Source: Paracoccaceae bacterium (GTDB lineage: Bacteria > Pseudomonadota > Alphaproteobacteria > Rhodobacterales > Rhodobacteraceae). From it: a stretch of DNA of 64,000 nt. The stretch is from the NCBI GenBank assembly GCA_024742405.1, contig JANSYP010000002.1, positions 186,001-250,000 of the forward strand, written 5' to 3'. Within the stretch, counting starts at the first letter, position 1. Every line of letters begins with the position of its first letter. Positions 44,258 through 54,154 of this stretch are shown here, piece by piece. The notes below the pieces were generated by a model. That model saw only the letters and a program-made list of their open reading frames with translations. It searched no databases and was not told the DNA's origin. Position numbers and translations under genes: made by a program.

Positions 44258-45883
44258 GTGGAACGCCTGCGCGTCTTTTGGAGTTCTTTGGACACACCGC
44301 GGCGCGGGTTGGCTGCGCTGGCGCTGGTGGCGTTTTTGGCTGTGGCGATCGGCTTTGGTAATGCCGTATCACGCCCGGATATGGCGCTGCTCTATGGCGG
44401 CATGGATCCGTCCGAAGCGTCTCGCGTGCTCACCGCTCTCGATCAGCGCGGCGCACGCTATGACGTGCGCGGCCAGTCGATCTTCGTGGACCGTGCCCAG
44501 CGCGACACGCTGCGCATGGAACTTGCCGGCGAAGGCCTCCCCTCCGCGTCCGGGGCAGGATACGAACTACTCGATTCTCTGTCGGGCTTCGGGACGACCT
44601 CCCAGATGTTCGACGCCGCCTACTGGCGGGCCAAAGAAGGCGAACTGGCGCGTACGATCCTCGCCTCACCGATGATCAGCGATGCGCGCGTTCACATTGC
44701 GACCGCCGGCTCGTCGCCCTTTCGGCGGGACAGCCTGACGACGGCTTCGGTGGCAGTCTCGGGGCGGGGCGCGATCAATCGGGAAACCGCGCAGGCGTTG
44801 CAGTCTCTGGTCGCCGCGGCGGTGGCGGATCTGACACCGGAAAACGTCTCGGTCATCGACTCGCAGACCGGCCGGGTTCTGGCGCCGATTGATGAGCTGG
44901 AACCGGGTGGCCATGCCGGGGATCGAGAGCAGGCATTGCAGGCGCGGGTCACCCGCCTGCTCGAAGCGCGGGTCGGTGCAGGCAACGCACGGGTCGAGAT
45001 CAGCATCGAACGCCAAATGAACCGCGAAACCGTGACGGAGCGGCAGATCGATCCAGAGAGCCGGGTGGTGATCAGTCAGGACACCGAAGAGGTATCCTCG
45101 CAGGCCACCGGCGGCGCCGGCTCAGTCACGGTGGCCAGCAACCTGCCTTCCGGCGACGCTGCCGGAGAGGGCGACGGATCCAGCGAGCAGCGCAGTGAAA
45201 CGCGTGAAAGATCCAACTTCGACGTCTCCGAACTACGCCGCGAAACCGTGATGGCACCCGGCGCGATCAAACGGCTGTCGGTTGCCGTTTTGGTGAACAA
45301 CACTCCTGCTGGCGACGCGAACGCGCCAGCACCGCGCAGCGCGGAGGAGATAGCCGATCTCTATGAACTCGTTGCCGCCGCGGTTGGCTACGACGAAGAA
45401 CGCGGCGATGTTCTGACACTGAAGGCGCTTGATTTCACCGCAACACCGGAGCTTGGCAGCGGGCCCATCGGGTCGGCTTGGGCCATGGATGGTTTTGATC
45501 CCTGGCGCTTGATCCAGTTGGGCATCCTCGCGCTGGTCACCATGGTCCTCGGTATCTTCGTTGTACGCCCTCTCTTGCTGGCACAGCGTTCTGACCCCGA
45601 ACTGCGGCAGGCTGACGGTCCGCTTGCGATGCTTGCGCCCGGTGCTCAGGCCGGCGGCGAGCCGGGAGCCGCGCCCCCACGTATCGTGGATCATGCCGGG
45701 CTTCCGACGCTGGACAACGGGCTTCAAACCCTCTCGGTCGTGCCGGAGTTCGACGAGGGGGAGCAGATCCCGGCGTCCCCGGTTGAACGTCTCAAGGGCG
45801 CCATCGAAAGCCGACAACCCGACACGCTGGAAATCCTGCGAAGCTGGATGGAACCGAGCGCTGACGAAACGGAGAAAGCATAG
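44258..45883 (+). CDS. fliF: Flagellar MS-ring protein FliF
   Basis: FliF, about 541 residues, builds the MS ring in the inner membrane and anchors export apparatus and C-ring. The N-terminal transmembrane helix (LAALALVAFLAVAIGFG), the ring-building segments (ALLYGGMDPSEASRVLTALD, EGELARTILASPMISDARVHIA), and a C-terminal transmembrane helix (LGILALVTMVLGIFVV) followed by a FliG-binding tail (LEILRSWM) are present. The start is uncertain: GTG at 44258 has GAGGAG 10 nt upstream and is preferred; ATG at 44231 lacks a good ribosome site. It heads fliF-fliH-fliN-fliP. Confidence 0.93.
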   Translation: MERLRVFWSSLDTPRRGLAALALVAFLAVAIGFGNAVSRPDMALLYGGMDPSEASRVLTALDQRGARYDVRGQSIFVDRAQRDTLRMELAGEGLPSASGAGYELLDSLSGFGTTSQMFDAAYWRAKEGELARTILASPMISDARVHIATAGSSPFRRDSLTTASVAVSGRGAINRETAQALQSLVAAAVADLTPENVSVIDSQTGRVLAPIDELEPGGHAGDREQALQARVTRLLEARVGAGNARVEISIERQMNRETVTERQIDPESRVVISQDTEEVSSQATGGAGSVTVASNLPSGDAAGEGDGSSEQRSETRERSNFDVSELRRETVMAPGAIKRLSVAVLVNNTPAGDANAPAPRSAEEIADLYELVAAAVGYDEERGDVLTLKALDFTATPELGSGPIGSAWAMDGFDPWRLIQLGILALVTMVLGIFVVRPLLLAQRSDPELRQADGPLAMLAPGAQAGGEPGAAPPRIVDHAGLPTLDNGLQTLSVVPEFDEGEQIPASPVERLKGAIESRQPDTLEILRSWMEPSADETEKA

Positions 45884-46479
45884 TGGCACGAAACCTTTTG
45901 CTCGAAGACTTCGCACCTGCGCCGCAGACCGTGCTCGCAAGCGCGCGCTCCGAAGGCCTGGCCGAGGAACAGCGCCTGATAGCCTTTGAACAAGGCTATC
46001 AGGCAGGTTGGGACGACGCGATCGCGGCCTCCGATGAAGACCAGTCACGGGTGACAGCCGATCTTGCGTCGCAACTGCGCGACCTGTCATTCGGCTTCCA
46101 CGAGGCGCGCGCCCATGTCCTGTCCGGGGTCGAAGAACTGATCACGTCCGTCATGCAATCGCTCGTCCCGCGAATCGGCTCCGAAGTCCTCCCCCTCCTG
46201 GTGGTGGAGCATCTGACAGAGCTCGTTCAAGGCGCAAGCAATACGCCGGTCAAGCTGCGCGTGGCACCTGCGAACCGCTCCGCCATCGAGGCCGCGCTGC
46301 CCTCAGAGCCTGGCTTTCCTCTGTCAATCGAGGACTCGGAAGACTGCGCGGTCGGGCAGGTCGGCTTCGTCATGGGGCGGACCGAGAGCGAGCTGAACCT
46401 CGATGAGTGTTTTGCCCGCATCGAGGAGGAAGTCACGAAATTCTTCTCCGAAAATGAGAGGCAACTGGCAAATGGATGA
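45883..46479 (+). CDS. fliH: FliH-like flagellar export regulator
   Basis: A 198-residue protein in the position of FliH, the stator-like partner of the FliI ATPase in flagellar export. It has an N-terminal FEQGYQAGWDDAI motif, a predicted long helix, and a C-terminal V-ATPase E-subunit-like region. The sequence is diverged, so the call rests partly on place: its GTG overlaps the fliF stop by one base, and fliN overlaps its end by 8 nt. Confidence 0.75.
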   Translation: MARNLLLEDFAPAPQTVLASARSEGLAEEQRLIAFEQGYQAGWDDAIAASDEDQSRVTADLASQLRDLSFGFHEARAHVLSGVEELITSVMQSLVPRIGSEVLPLLVVEHLTELVQGASNTPVKLRVAPANRSAIEAALPSEPGFPLSIEDSEDCAVGQVGFVMGRTESELNLDECFARIEEEVTKFFSENERQLANG

Positions 46480-46774
46480 ATCGACCGATCAGCTGAAGGC
46501 CCCCGAAGACCGTAGTCTGTCCACGAGCCCGTTCAAACAGGTTCATATCGAAATCCGTGTCTGCGTCGGTCGGGCACGCCCGACAGTCGCAGAGCTCTTG
46601 TCGCTGGAACAGAACTCGGTGCTGCATCTCGACAGCACGATCAGTGACCCGGTCGAAATCTATGCCGGGGACCGTCTCATCGCGCGCGGCGAGCTAGAGG
46701 AGCTTGATGGATCGGACGCAGGCCGCCTGGCAGTACGCCTGACCGAAATCGGCGTTATCGACGACAGCCTGTGA
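46472..46774 (+). CDS. fliN: Flagellar motor switch protein FliN
   Basis: FliN, 100 residues, is part of the C-ring that controls rotation direction. The SpoA domain is evident: VHIEIRVCVGRARPTVAELLSL, then VLHLDSTISDPVEIYAGDRLIARGEL and RLAVRLTEIG. The start ATG at 46472 lies inside the end of fliH, implying coupling. The N-terminal extension is short, as is normal for FliN alone rather than a FliN/FliY fusion. Confidence 0.92.
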   Translation: MDESTDQLKAPEDRSLSTSPFKQVHIEIRVCVGRARPTVAELLSLEQNSVLHLDSTISDPVEIYAGDRLIARGELEELDGSDAGRLAVRLTEIGVIDDSL

Positions 46775-46778
46775 ATTG

Positions 46779-47510
46779 ATGCCCCTTCGTATCGCCGTCC
46801 TGCTAGTTCTGGTCGCGAGCTTCGCAGCCGCGAGCGCCGGCCACGCGCAGTCGCTGGACGCGCTGGACCAGATCGATAGCTCCTTGGCCGAGCGGGGCGT
46901 ACAGCTTTTTTTGTTGATTACAGTGCTCAGCCTCGCCCCGGGGCTGGCCATCATGGTCACCTGCTTTCCGTTCATCGTAACGGTGCTCGCGATTCTGCGC
47001 CAAGCCATTGGCCTGCAGCAATCGCCTCCGAACATGCTGATCGTGAGCCTGGCGCTGTTTCTGACCTGGTTCGTAATGGACCCGGTCTTTCGCGCCGCTT
47101 GGGAGGCAGGGGCAGGTCCGTATTCGCGCGGCGAGATGGCACTTTCGACAGCCATTCTCCAGTCTGCCGAGCCATTTCGCACGTTCATGCTGGCGCGCAC
47201 CGACGCAGAAACGCTCGCCGCGCTGACCAACCTCCGCCAGGACGATCCCAACGGGCCGGTCGAAAGCACGAGCTATGCCATCTTGGTGCCGTCCTTCATG
47301 CTCTCGGAACTTGCGCGCGCCTTCGAGATCGGTTTTCTGATCTACCTGCCGTTTTTGATCATCGACCTAGTCGTCGCGGCGATCCTGATGTCGATGGGCA
47401 TGATGATGGTGCCACCTGCGGTCGTATCACTGCCCTTCAAACTGGCGTTTTTCGTCGTTGCGGATGGCTGGCGTCTGATCTCGGAAGCGCTGGTGCGCAG
47501 CTATCTATAA
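46779..47510 (+). CDS. fliP: Flagellar export gate protein FliP
   Basis: FliP, 243 residues, is the main subunit of the FliPQR export gate. It has a cleavable signal peptide (ending near GHAQS), LSLAPGLAIMVTCFPFIVT, LALFLTWFVMDPVF, and the C-terminal VPSFMLSELARAFEIGFLIYLPFLIIDLVVAAILMSMGMMM stretch, all family hallmarks. The ATG at 46779 follows the fliN stop by 4 nt. fliQ and fliR are not next to it; the following genes are on the other strand and unrelated. Confidence 0.95.
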   Translation: MPLRIAVLLVLVASFAAASAGHAQSLDALDQIDSSLAERGVQLFLLITVLSLAPGLAIMVTCFPFIVTVLAILRQAIGLQQSPPNMLIVSLALFLTWFVMDPVFRAAWEAGAGPYSRGEMALSTAILQSAEPFRTFMLARTDAETLAALTNLRQDDPNGPVESTSYAILVPSFMLSELARAFEIGFLIYLPFLIIDLVVAAILMSMGMMMVPPAVVSLPFKLAFFVVADGWRLISEALVRSYL

Positions 47511-47540
47511 AAAGCACGCACAGCACATCGTGATGGCAAT

Positions 47541-48419
47541 TCACCCGCTCTCGGCAAGACTGATCAGATACTGACCGTAGTCGTTCTTGCGGTAGGCTTC
47601 ACCCGCATCACGCAGACCTTCCTTGCTGAGCCAACCCTGGCTGAAAGCGATCTCTTCCAGGCACCCCACCTGCTGGCCCTGACGCAATGTCAGTGTCCGC
47701 ACGAAATTGCCCGCGTCGAGCAGACTTCCGTGGGTTCCGGTATCGAGCCAGGCAAATCCACGGCCCATCGTCTCGACAGTCAGGCTGCCGTCGGCAAGGT
47801 ATTGCTCCAGCAAGGTTGTGATTTCGAGCTCACCGCGCGCAGAGGGTTCGACTGCGCGCGCCCGCGCCGGCGCGGTTTCATCAAGAAAGTAGAGTCCCGT
47901 CACGGCATAGTTCGAGGCCGGCACCTGCGGCTTTTCGACGATCGACTGAACATGCCCGCCGTCGGAAAACCCCACCACACCATAGCGCTCCGGATCACTC
48001 ACACGGTAGCCGAAGACCGTGCCGCCCGAGGCCTTCGTGTCCGCCGCTCGCAACAGAGCCGGCAGACCGTGTCCGAAAAAGATATTGTCGCCCAAGACCA
48101 TCGCCGACGGCGCTCCGTCGAGGAAATCTTCTGCCAACAGATAGGCCTGCGCCAACCCATCGGGCGAAGGCTGCACGATGTAGGTCAGCGACAGTCCCCA
48201 TTGACTGCCGTCACCTAGAGTACGCTTGAATTGTTCCTGATCATGAGGCGTCGTGATCAACGCGATCTCGCGGATCCCACTGAGCATCAGCACCGATAGC
48301 GGAAAGTAGATCATCGGCTTGTCATAGATCGGCAGAAGCTGTTTCGAAACGCCACGGGTAATCGGGTAGAGCCGCGTGCCGGATCCGCCCGCCAGAACGA
48401 TGCCTTTGCGTTGAGCCAT
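47541..48419 (-). CDS. rfbA: Glucose-1-phosphate thymidylyltransferase
   Basis: RfbA/RmlA, 292 residues, makes dTDP-glucose, the first step to dTDP-L-rhamnose. GIVLAGGSGTRLYPIT with the nucleotide-binding signature, a PLSVLMLSGI segment, VLGDNIFFGH and FAWLDTGTHGSLLDA are characteristic. The ATG at 48419 lies 2 nt after the rfbD stop. It is the last gene of rfbCBDA. Confidence 0.96.
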   Translation of the reverse strand: MAQRKGIVLAGGSGTRLYPITRGVSKQLLPIYDKPMIYFPLSVLMLSGIREIALITTPHDQEQFKRTLGDGSQWGLSLTYIVQPSPDGLAQAYLLAEDFLDGAPSAMVLGDNIFFGHGLPALLRAADTKASGGTVFGYRVSDPERYGVVGFSDGGHVQSIVEKPQVPASNYAVTGLYFLDETAPARARAVEPSARGELEITTLLEQYLADGSLTVETMGRGFAWLDTGTHGSLLDAGNFVRTLTLRQGQQVGCLEEIAFSQGWLSKEGLRDAGEAYRKNDYGQYLISLAESG

Positions 48420-48421
48420 GA

Positions 48422-49279
48422 TCACTGATCTCCAAGGTCGTTGAGGATGGCGCGGATGCCAACGCGCCAATCCGGGCGTTCGAGCCCGAAGACGCGCGCC
48501 GTCAGACTGTTGTCGAGCCGCGAGTTTGCCGGTCGGCGAGCCGGCGTCGGAAACGCGCTGGAGGGGATGTCCTCCACCACGCAGTCGATCCCCGCCATGT
48601 CGAAAATGGCACGTGCCAGCTCTGCCCAACTCACATCCGGCGCACCGCTGAAATGATAGGTGCCGGACTTGTCGCCGGAGGATGTCAGGGCCCCGGCGAT
48701 CGTCATGCAGGCTGCCGCGATGTCTGCAGCACATGTCGGACCGCCGATCTGGTCCGACACGACCGTCAGCCGGTCACGTTCCTTACCCAGCCGCAGCATT
48801 GTCTTGAGAAAGTTGCGGCCGTGGGCTGAGATCACCCAGGACGTACGCAGGATCGCATGCGATCCGCCGGCTGCCCGCACGGCATCTTCGCCGGCAAGCT
48901 TCGAACGACCGTAAGCGCCAAGCGGCGCAGTGAGTGCATCGACCGACCAAGGCTGCTCTCCGCTACCTTCGAAGACATAGTCGGTGGAGATATGGACGAA
49001 CGGCGCGCCTATCCCCGCCGCAGCCTGGGCCAGCGCACCCGGTGTGCGCGCGTTGATGACCGTGGCAAGGTCCTCTTTCTCTTCGGCCTGATCAACGGCG
49101 GTGTAGGCGACAGCGTTGATCACGGCCGTTGGCCGGATCTCTTCGAGCAGCGCCACACACGCAACCGGGTCGGCAAAGTCCGCCCGCTCGCGCGGCGCAA
49201 AGACCGTATCCGTCCCGGCGGCGGCGCGTCGCAGCTCGGTACCGACCTGACCGTTTCCGCCAAAGACGAGAATACTCAC
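48422..49279 (-). CDS. rfbD: dTDP-4-dehydrorhamnose reductase
   Basis: RfbD/RmlD, 285 residues, carries out the last reduction to dTDP-L-rhamnose. It has [14 protein letters not shown] (NAD(P) binding), [22 protein letters not shown] and YGRSKLAGE with the Tyr-Lys pair. The GTG start at 49279 overlaps the rfbB stop (GTGA), and is chosen over a longer frame that runs back into rfbB. Confidence 0.95.
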   Translation of the reverse strand: MSILVFGGNGQVGTELRRAAAGTDTVFAPRERADFADPVACVALLEEIRPTAVINAVAYTAVDQAEEKEDLATVINARTPGALAQAAAGIGAPFVHISTDYVFEGSGEQPWSVDALTAPLGAYGRSKLAGEDAVRAAGGSHAILRTSWVISAHGRNFLKTMLRLGKERDRLTVVSDQIGGPTCAADIAAACMTIAGALTSSGDKSGTYHFSGAPDVSWAELARAIFDMAGIDCVVEDIPSSAFPTPARRPANSRLDNSLTARVFGLERPDWRVGIRAILNDLGDQ

Positions 49280-50316
49280 GCCTTGGTTCCCAGTCGCGCG
49301 CCAACGCCCTGGCGCTCTTGCAGCGCCCGCCACCAGTCCTCGTTTTCGAGGTACCATTGCACCGTGCGCTCGAGCCCCTGTTCCAGCGTCACCGAAGGCC
49401 GCCAACCCAGTTCGGTCGCGATGCGGGTGGGGTCAATCGCGTACCGCAGGTCATGCCCAGGACGGTCGGTCACGAACGTGATCTGTTCCGCGTAGGGACG
49501 ATTACCGGGCCTCTTTTCATCGAGGATGGCGCAGATCATGCGCACCAGATCGATGTTTCGGGCCTCGTTTTCGCCGCCGATATTGTAGCTGCGGCCAAGC
49601 TCGCCCCTGGTCAGCACTGTCAGAAGCGCGTCGGCGTGGTCTTCGACATATAGCCAGTCGCGCACGTTTTCGCCTGCGCCGTAAACCGGGATCGGCGCGC
49701 CGGCGAGCGCTTTGAGGATAACCACCGGGATCAGTTTCTCGGGGAAGTGGAAGGGCCCGTAATTGTTCGAACAATTGGTCAGAACATAGGGAAGTCCGTA
49801 GGTTTCCCCCCAGGCGCGTACCAGGTGGTCGCTGGCGGCCTTGGACGCAGAGTAGGGCGAGTTCGGCGCGTAGGGCGTCTCTTCGGTGAACTGCCCGGTG
49901 GCGCCCAACGTGCCATAGACCTCGTCGGTGGAAATGTGGTGAAAGCGGAAGTCCTGCGGCTTTTCCTTGGAAAGCCAGTGAGCTCGCGCCGCCTCCAGCA
50001 TCCGGTAGGTGCCGGTCACGTTGGTTTCGATAAAGGCACCGGGGCCGTCGATCGATCGGTCGACATGGCTCTCCGCAGCGAGATGCATCACAGCGTCTGG
50101 ATCGTGCTGAGCGAAGATCCGGGCCAGAGCCTCGCCATCGCAGATGTCGGCATGCTCAAACGCGTAGAGTGGATTGTCGGCCACCGAGGCGACGTTTTCG
50201 AGGCAGGCAGCATAGGTGAGCGCGTCGAGATTGACGACCTCATGCCCGCGCGCCACCGCAAGACGGACCACGGCCGATCCGATAAAGCCGGCACCGCCGG
50301 TAACGAGCAGCTTCAT
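49276..50316 (-). CDS. rfbB: dTDP-glucose 4,6-dehydratase
   Basis: RfbB/RmlB, 346 residues, converts dTDP-glucose to the 4-keto-6-deoxy sugar. [43 protein letters not shown] and [15 protein letters not shown] are diagnostic, with the catalytic Tyr-x3-Lys. Its ATG overlaps the rfbC stop and its stop overlaps the rfbD start. Confidence 0.97.
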   Translation of the reverse strand: MKLLVTGGAGFIGSAVVRLAVARGHEVVNLDALTYAACLENVASVADNPLYAFEHADICDGEALARIFAQHDPDAVMHLAAESHVDRSIDGPGAFIETNVTGTYRMLEAARAHWLSKEKPQDFRFHHISTDEVYGTLGATGQFTEETPYAPNSPYSASKAASDHLVRAWGETYGLPYVLTNCSNNYGPFHFPEKLIPVVILKALAGAPIPVYGAGENVRDWLYVEDHADALLTVLTRGELGRSYNIGGENEARNIDLVRMICAILDEKRPGNRPYAEQITFVTDRPGHDLRYAIDPTRIATELGWRPSVTLEQGLERTVQWYLENEDWWRALQERQGVGARLGTKA

Positions 50317-50882
50317 GCGCAGCCCCTGTAAACGAAGGGCGACTCGAAATCGGCAAAGAGCGGCGCACGCGCGTCTTTATCCGAAAGCGTCGCCGCAGAT
50401 GTATCAAAACCCCAGTCGATACCGATCTCGGGGTCGTCGAAGCGTACGGCACCATCACAGTCCGGCGCGTAGAAATCAGAACATTTGTACAGAAGCTGGC
50501 TATCGGGCTCCAGCGTCGCAAAGCCGTGCAAAAATCCCTCAGGAATGAAAACCTGGTTTCCGACCTCCGCTGAAAGCTCGACCGCCGCCCATTTTCCATA
50601 GTGGGGCGAGCCCACTCGTATATCGACCGCCACATCCAGAACACGTCCGGCCCCGACCCGTACAAGCTTTGCCTGCGCATGGGGCGGCGCCTGGAAATGC
50701 AAGCCGCGGACGACGCCGACGTCGCGCGATAGCGAATGGTTGTCCTGAACGAACACGGTGGCTATTCCGGCTGATGCAAAGGTCTGGGCGTTGTAGACCT
50801 CGGAAAAGAAACCACGATCATCGCCGAACCGCGGCGGGACGAGTTCGATCACGTCGGGGAGGGATGTCTCAATGACCTGCAT
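50313..50882 (-). CDS. rfbC: dTDP-4-dehydrorhamnose 3,5-epimerase
   Basis: RfbC/RmlC, 189 residues, epimerises the keto sugar at C3 and C5. The catalytic His lies in [15 protein letters not shown], with [20 protein letters not shown] and YKCSDFY as further markers. The ATG at 50882 has GTGAGGTCGTT upstream. It is the first gene of the rhamnose operon; the sugar is likely used for O-antigen or a glycan, possibly on flagella, but no glycosyltransferase is adjacent. Confidence 0.96.
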   Translation of the reverse strand: MQVIETSLPDVIELVPPRFGDDRGFFSEVYNAQTFASAGIATVFVQDNHSLSRDVGVVRGLHFQAPPHAQAKLVRVGAGRVLDVAVDIRVGSPHYGKWAAVELSAEVGNQVFIPEGFLHGFATLEPDSQLLYKCSDFYAPDCDGAVRFDDPEIGIDWGFDTSAATLSDKDARAPLFADFESPFVYRGCA

Positions 50883-51082
50883 AACGACCTCACTGATGAC
50901 CACGCCCGCGGCTTACAAGGGCCCGACGAGGGATCACACCGAAAAAAAGACGCAGCCGCCGCATTTCCGCCGACTCTGTTGCAAGAATTCGTGCCACAGA
51001 CTCCGCCCCGAGAACAGAACGGGCCGCTTTGCTCTGGAAATGTGCGACTCAGTCTTTATGTGATCACGCGGGGGTAACGGGC

Positions 51083-53359
51083 ATGGCAACGAACGACACG
51101 ACAGGCACCCGCGCATTCAGCGCGGCAGGGATCTTGCCCTGTGCCATATCTCTGGCGTTGTTTGTTTGGTTCGCAGGCTTTCTGCCCGAAATCGCGCGTG
51201 GCGAAGTCCTCAGGTTCTCCGTCCCGTGGGTACCATCGCTCGGGGTTTCGCTCAGCTTTCTGCTCGACGGGCTGGGCCTGACCTTTGCGCTGCTCATCAC
51301 CGGAATAGGCTTTCTGGTGATGCTCTATTCGGCCCGATATCTTATCGGGCATGTCCACCATGCGCGGTTTTCGCTCTACCTGACGAGCTTCATGCTCGCC
51401 ATGCTGGGTCTGGTTCTGGCGGATAACCTTCTGGTCCTGTTTGTTTTCTGGGAATTGACGACCTTTACTTCCTACTTGCTGATCGGGTTCGCCCATTCCA
51501 GTGCCGAGTCGCGGCGCTCGGCACTGCAGGCGATGCTGGTCACGGCATCGGGCGGGCTCGCCATGCTGGCAGGGTTTATCCTGATCGGCACCGTCGCGGG
51601 CACGTTCGAGCTGTCGGAAATCCGGGCGATGGGCGGCGTGCTGCGCGACAGCCCGATGTATCTGGCCATCCTGATCCTGATACTCGCCGGCGCCTTCACG
51701 AAATCCGCCCAGGTGCCTTTCCATTTCTGGCTGCCCAACGCGATGGCGGCACCGACCCCGGTCAGCGCCTATCTGCACTCGGCTACAATGGTCAAAGGCG
51801 GTGTCTATCTTCTGGCGCGCATGCATCCGTCTCTCTCGGGGACGGACGTTTGGCTATGGACCCTTGGCATTTTTGGTGCGGTGACGGCGGTTTTTGCCTC
51901 GGTCGTATCTCTGCGACAGACCGACCTGAAGCAGGCACTGGCCTATACCACGCTCATGGCGCTCGGCACTCTGACACTGTTCCTGTCGGCCCCGGGCAGC
52001 TACGCGATCACGGCCATGGCGACGTTCCTAGTGGTGCATTCCTTCTACAAGGCGGCGCTCTTTTTGGCCGTTGGCTGCATAGATCACCAGACCGGGACGC
52101 GGAATGCCGACGTGCTGGGAGGGCTCTGGCGACCAATGCCCGTTACGGCCTTTGCGGCTGGTCTCGCGGCTTTGTCCATGGCTGGCGTGCCACCTTTTCT
52201 GGGCTTCATCGCCAAGGAGTTGCTCTACAAGGGCGCGCTTGAGACATCGACCGCAATCCTGATCGTCACCGCCGCGTTTGCCGCCAGCGCAATGATGTTC
52301 GCGGTGGCAGGCATTGTCGCGTTCCGTCCGTTCTGGGGGTCGGGCAAGCGTATGGATCCTAGCCGCCCGGTCTTGGGAGAAGCCCCTTGGCCGATGGTGG
52401 CGGGGCCTTTGCTGTTGGGGATCGCCGGTATCGTCTTCGGGCTGGCGCCAGAGCCTCTGCAATCCCATGTCGTCACACCGATTGTGGCCTCCTTGCTGGG
52501 AGACCCGGCCCAAGCAGAACCATTGCTTTTGTGGACCGGCGTCAATACCGCGCTGATCCTGAGTCTGCTGACCTTTGCCACCGGTATCGGACTCTATGCG
52601 CTGCATTTGCGCATCCGCGCCGGGCTCGCGCGCTTTTCCGAAGTCGCTCCGGACTCTGACGTGGGCTGGGATCGGTTCCTGGCCGGTTTCGTGCGGCTCG
52701 CAAACTGGCAAACGGACATCCTGCAAAGCGGCGTGATGCGCCGCTACCTGATGACCATCTTCGGCGTGCTTGCCGCAGGGCTCGTATTTGGCATGGCGCT
52801 GAGCTTTCCCGACCTGTCTCAAGTCGCCCTGCCGGACCTGCTCCCCAAACACTGGGCCGTGTTTCTGATGACACTGATCGCCACGGGGCTGGTAGCCGCG
52901 ACGCGGTCACGGATCACGGCGATCGCGGGACTTGGGGTGGTCGGTATCGGCGTCGCGATGGTCTTTATCCTCTTTAGCGCGCCGGATGTGGCAATCACAC
53001 AGCTGCTCGTTGAAACGCTCATCGTGGTCCTTTTTGCGGTCGCAGCGCTGCGCCTTCCAAACCTGCCAAGACGGACAGAGGTCAAGAGCCGCCCCGGGGA
53101 CTTCGTTTTTGCGGTCTTCGTCGGCACGATGATCGCTATCGTCCTGATGTCGGCCTCATCGGGCCCCATCGATTTGCGCCTCTCGGAGTTCTTTGAAATC
53201 GCAAGCTGGCCGGAGGCGTTCGGGCGCAACATCGTCAACGTCATCCTGGTCGATTTCCGGGCGCTGGACACGTTCGGCGAAGTGGCCGTGGTCGCGGTCG
53301 CGGCCCTGTCGGCCGTAGCCCTTCTGCGTCAACGACCCAGAAAGGGACCGCGCGCGTGA
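51083..53359 (+). CDS. mrpA: Na+/H+ antiporter subunit A
   Basis: MrpA/MnhA, 758 residues, the largest subunit of the seven-part Mrp sodium/proton antiporter, related to NuoL. The NuoL-like core shows [35 protein letters not shown] and [13 protein letters not shown]. The C-terminal MrpB/MbhE-like helices follow ([21 protein letters not shown]). About 18-20 membrane helices are expected. The start at 51083 matches a typical hydrophobic beginning; the longer frame is rejected. It heads mrpABCDEFG. Confidence 0.94.
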   Translation: MATNDTTGTRAFSAAGILPCAISLALFVWFAGFLPEIARGEVLRFSVPWVPSLGVSLSFLLDGLGLTFALLITGIGFLVMLYSARYLIGHVHHARFSLYLTSFMLAMLGLVLADNLLVLFVFWELTTFTSYLLIGFAHSSAESRRSALQAMLVTASGGLAMLAGFILIGTVAGTFELSEIRAMGGVLRDSPMYLAILILILAGAFTKSAQVPFHFWLPNAMAAPTPVSAYLHSATMVKGGVYLLARMHPSLSGTDVWLWTLGIFGAVTAVFASVVSLRQTDLKQALAYTTLMALGTLTLFLSAPGSYAITAMATFLVVHSFYKAALFLAVGCIDHQTGTRNADVLGGLWRPMPVTAFAAGLAALSMAGVPPFLGFIAKELLYKGALETSTAILIVTAAFAASAMMFAVAGIVAFRPFWGSGKRMDPSRPVLGEAPWPMVAGPLLLGIAGIVFGLAPEPLQSHVVTPIVASLLGDPAQAEPLLLWTGVNTALILSLLTFATGIGLYALHLRIRAGLARFSEVAPDSDVGWDRFLAGFVRLANWQTDILQSGVMRRYLMTIFGVLAAGLVFGMALSFPDLSQVALPDLLPKHWAVFLMTLIATGLVAATRSRITAIAGLGVVGIGVAMVFILFSAPDVAITQLLVETLIVVLFAVAALRLPNLPRRTEVKSRPGDFVFAVFVGTMIAIVLMSASSGPIDLRLSEFFEIASWPEAFGRNIVNVILVDFRALDTFGEVAVVAVAALSAVALLRQRPRKGPRA

Positions 53360-53781
53360 AATCAATTATCCTGATTGCCGGGACCAGACTGCTGGTCGCG
53401 CTTCTGCTGGTGTTCTCGGTCTACATGCTCTGGCGCGGACATAACGAACCCGGCGGAGGCTTCATCGGTGGGCTGATCGGGGCGACGGGGTTTGTGCTCT
53501 ATGCCATCGCCTGCGGCACGCAGGCAACGCGCGAAGCCTTGCGGATACGCCCTGAAATCATCGCCATGGTCGGACTCGGACTTTCGCTGGGTGCGGGTTT
53601 GATCGCCGGGCTCTTCGGGGACGATTTCCTGACAGGTCAGTGGCTGTTCATAGGGGGCAGCAAGGAAGAGGGCGGCTTTCCATTATCCACGGTGCTGATG
53701 TTCGACGTCGGCGTCTATGGCGTGGTCATGGGATCGGTCCTCGCCATCGTTTTGGCACTAGAAGAAGAAGAGGAAGACTGA
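53356..53781 (+). CDS. mrpB: Na+/H+ antiporter subunit B
   Basis: MrpB, 141 residues, with four transmembrane helices and the characteristic [20 protein letters not shown] loop and [14 protein letters not shown] segment. The ATG overlaps the mrpA stop (ATGA). It ends in a short acidic tail (EEEEED). Confidence 0.94.
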   Translation: MKSIILIAGTRLLVALLLVFSVYMLWRGHNEPGGGFIGGLIGATGFVLYAIACGTQATREALRIRPEIIAMVGLGLSLGAGLIAGLFGDDFLTGQWLFIGGSKEEGGFPLSTVLMFDVGVYGVVMGSVLAIVLALEEEEED

Positions 53782-53785
53782 CGCG

Positions 53786-54154
53786 ATGGAGCCACTGCTC
53801 GCAATCCTCGTCGGCGCGATGACCGCGGCAGCGATTTATCTCATGCTGGATCGCAATCTTCTGCGCTTTCTCTTCGGTCTGATCCTGATCTCTAACGCGG
53901 CGAACCTGACGATCTTTGCCGCCGGTCGGCTCACTCCCGGAAAACCACCGCTCGTGCCGGAAGGGGCCGACGCGCCGCTCTCCTTGGTCGCAAATGCACT
54001 GCCGCAGGCGCTGGTTCTGACGGCCATTGTAATCGGCTTTGGACTTTTTGCCTTTGCTCTGGTGCTTGCGCTACGCGCGTATGAGGCGCTGGGCACGCTG
54101 GACACCACCGAGATGCGTCTGGCAGAGCCGCGCGAAGACCGGGACGCGCCATGA
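53786..54154 (+). CDS. mrpC: Na+/H+ antiporter subunit C
   Basis: MrpC, 122 residues, a NuoK-like subunit with three transmembrane helices; RFLFGLILISNAANLTIF and DAPLSLVANALPQALVLTAIVI are typical. It starts 4 nt after mrpB. Confidence 0.94.
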   Translation: MEPLLAILVGAMTAAAIYLMLDRNLLRFLFGLILISNAANLTIFAAGRLTPGKPPLVPEGADAPLSLVANALPQALVLTAIVIGFGLFAFALVLALRAYEALGTLDTTEMRLAEPREDRDAP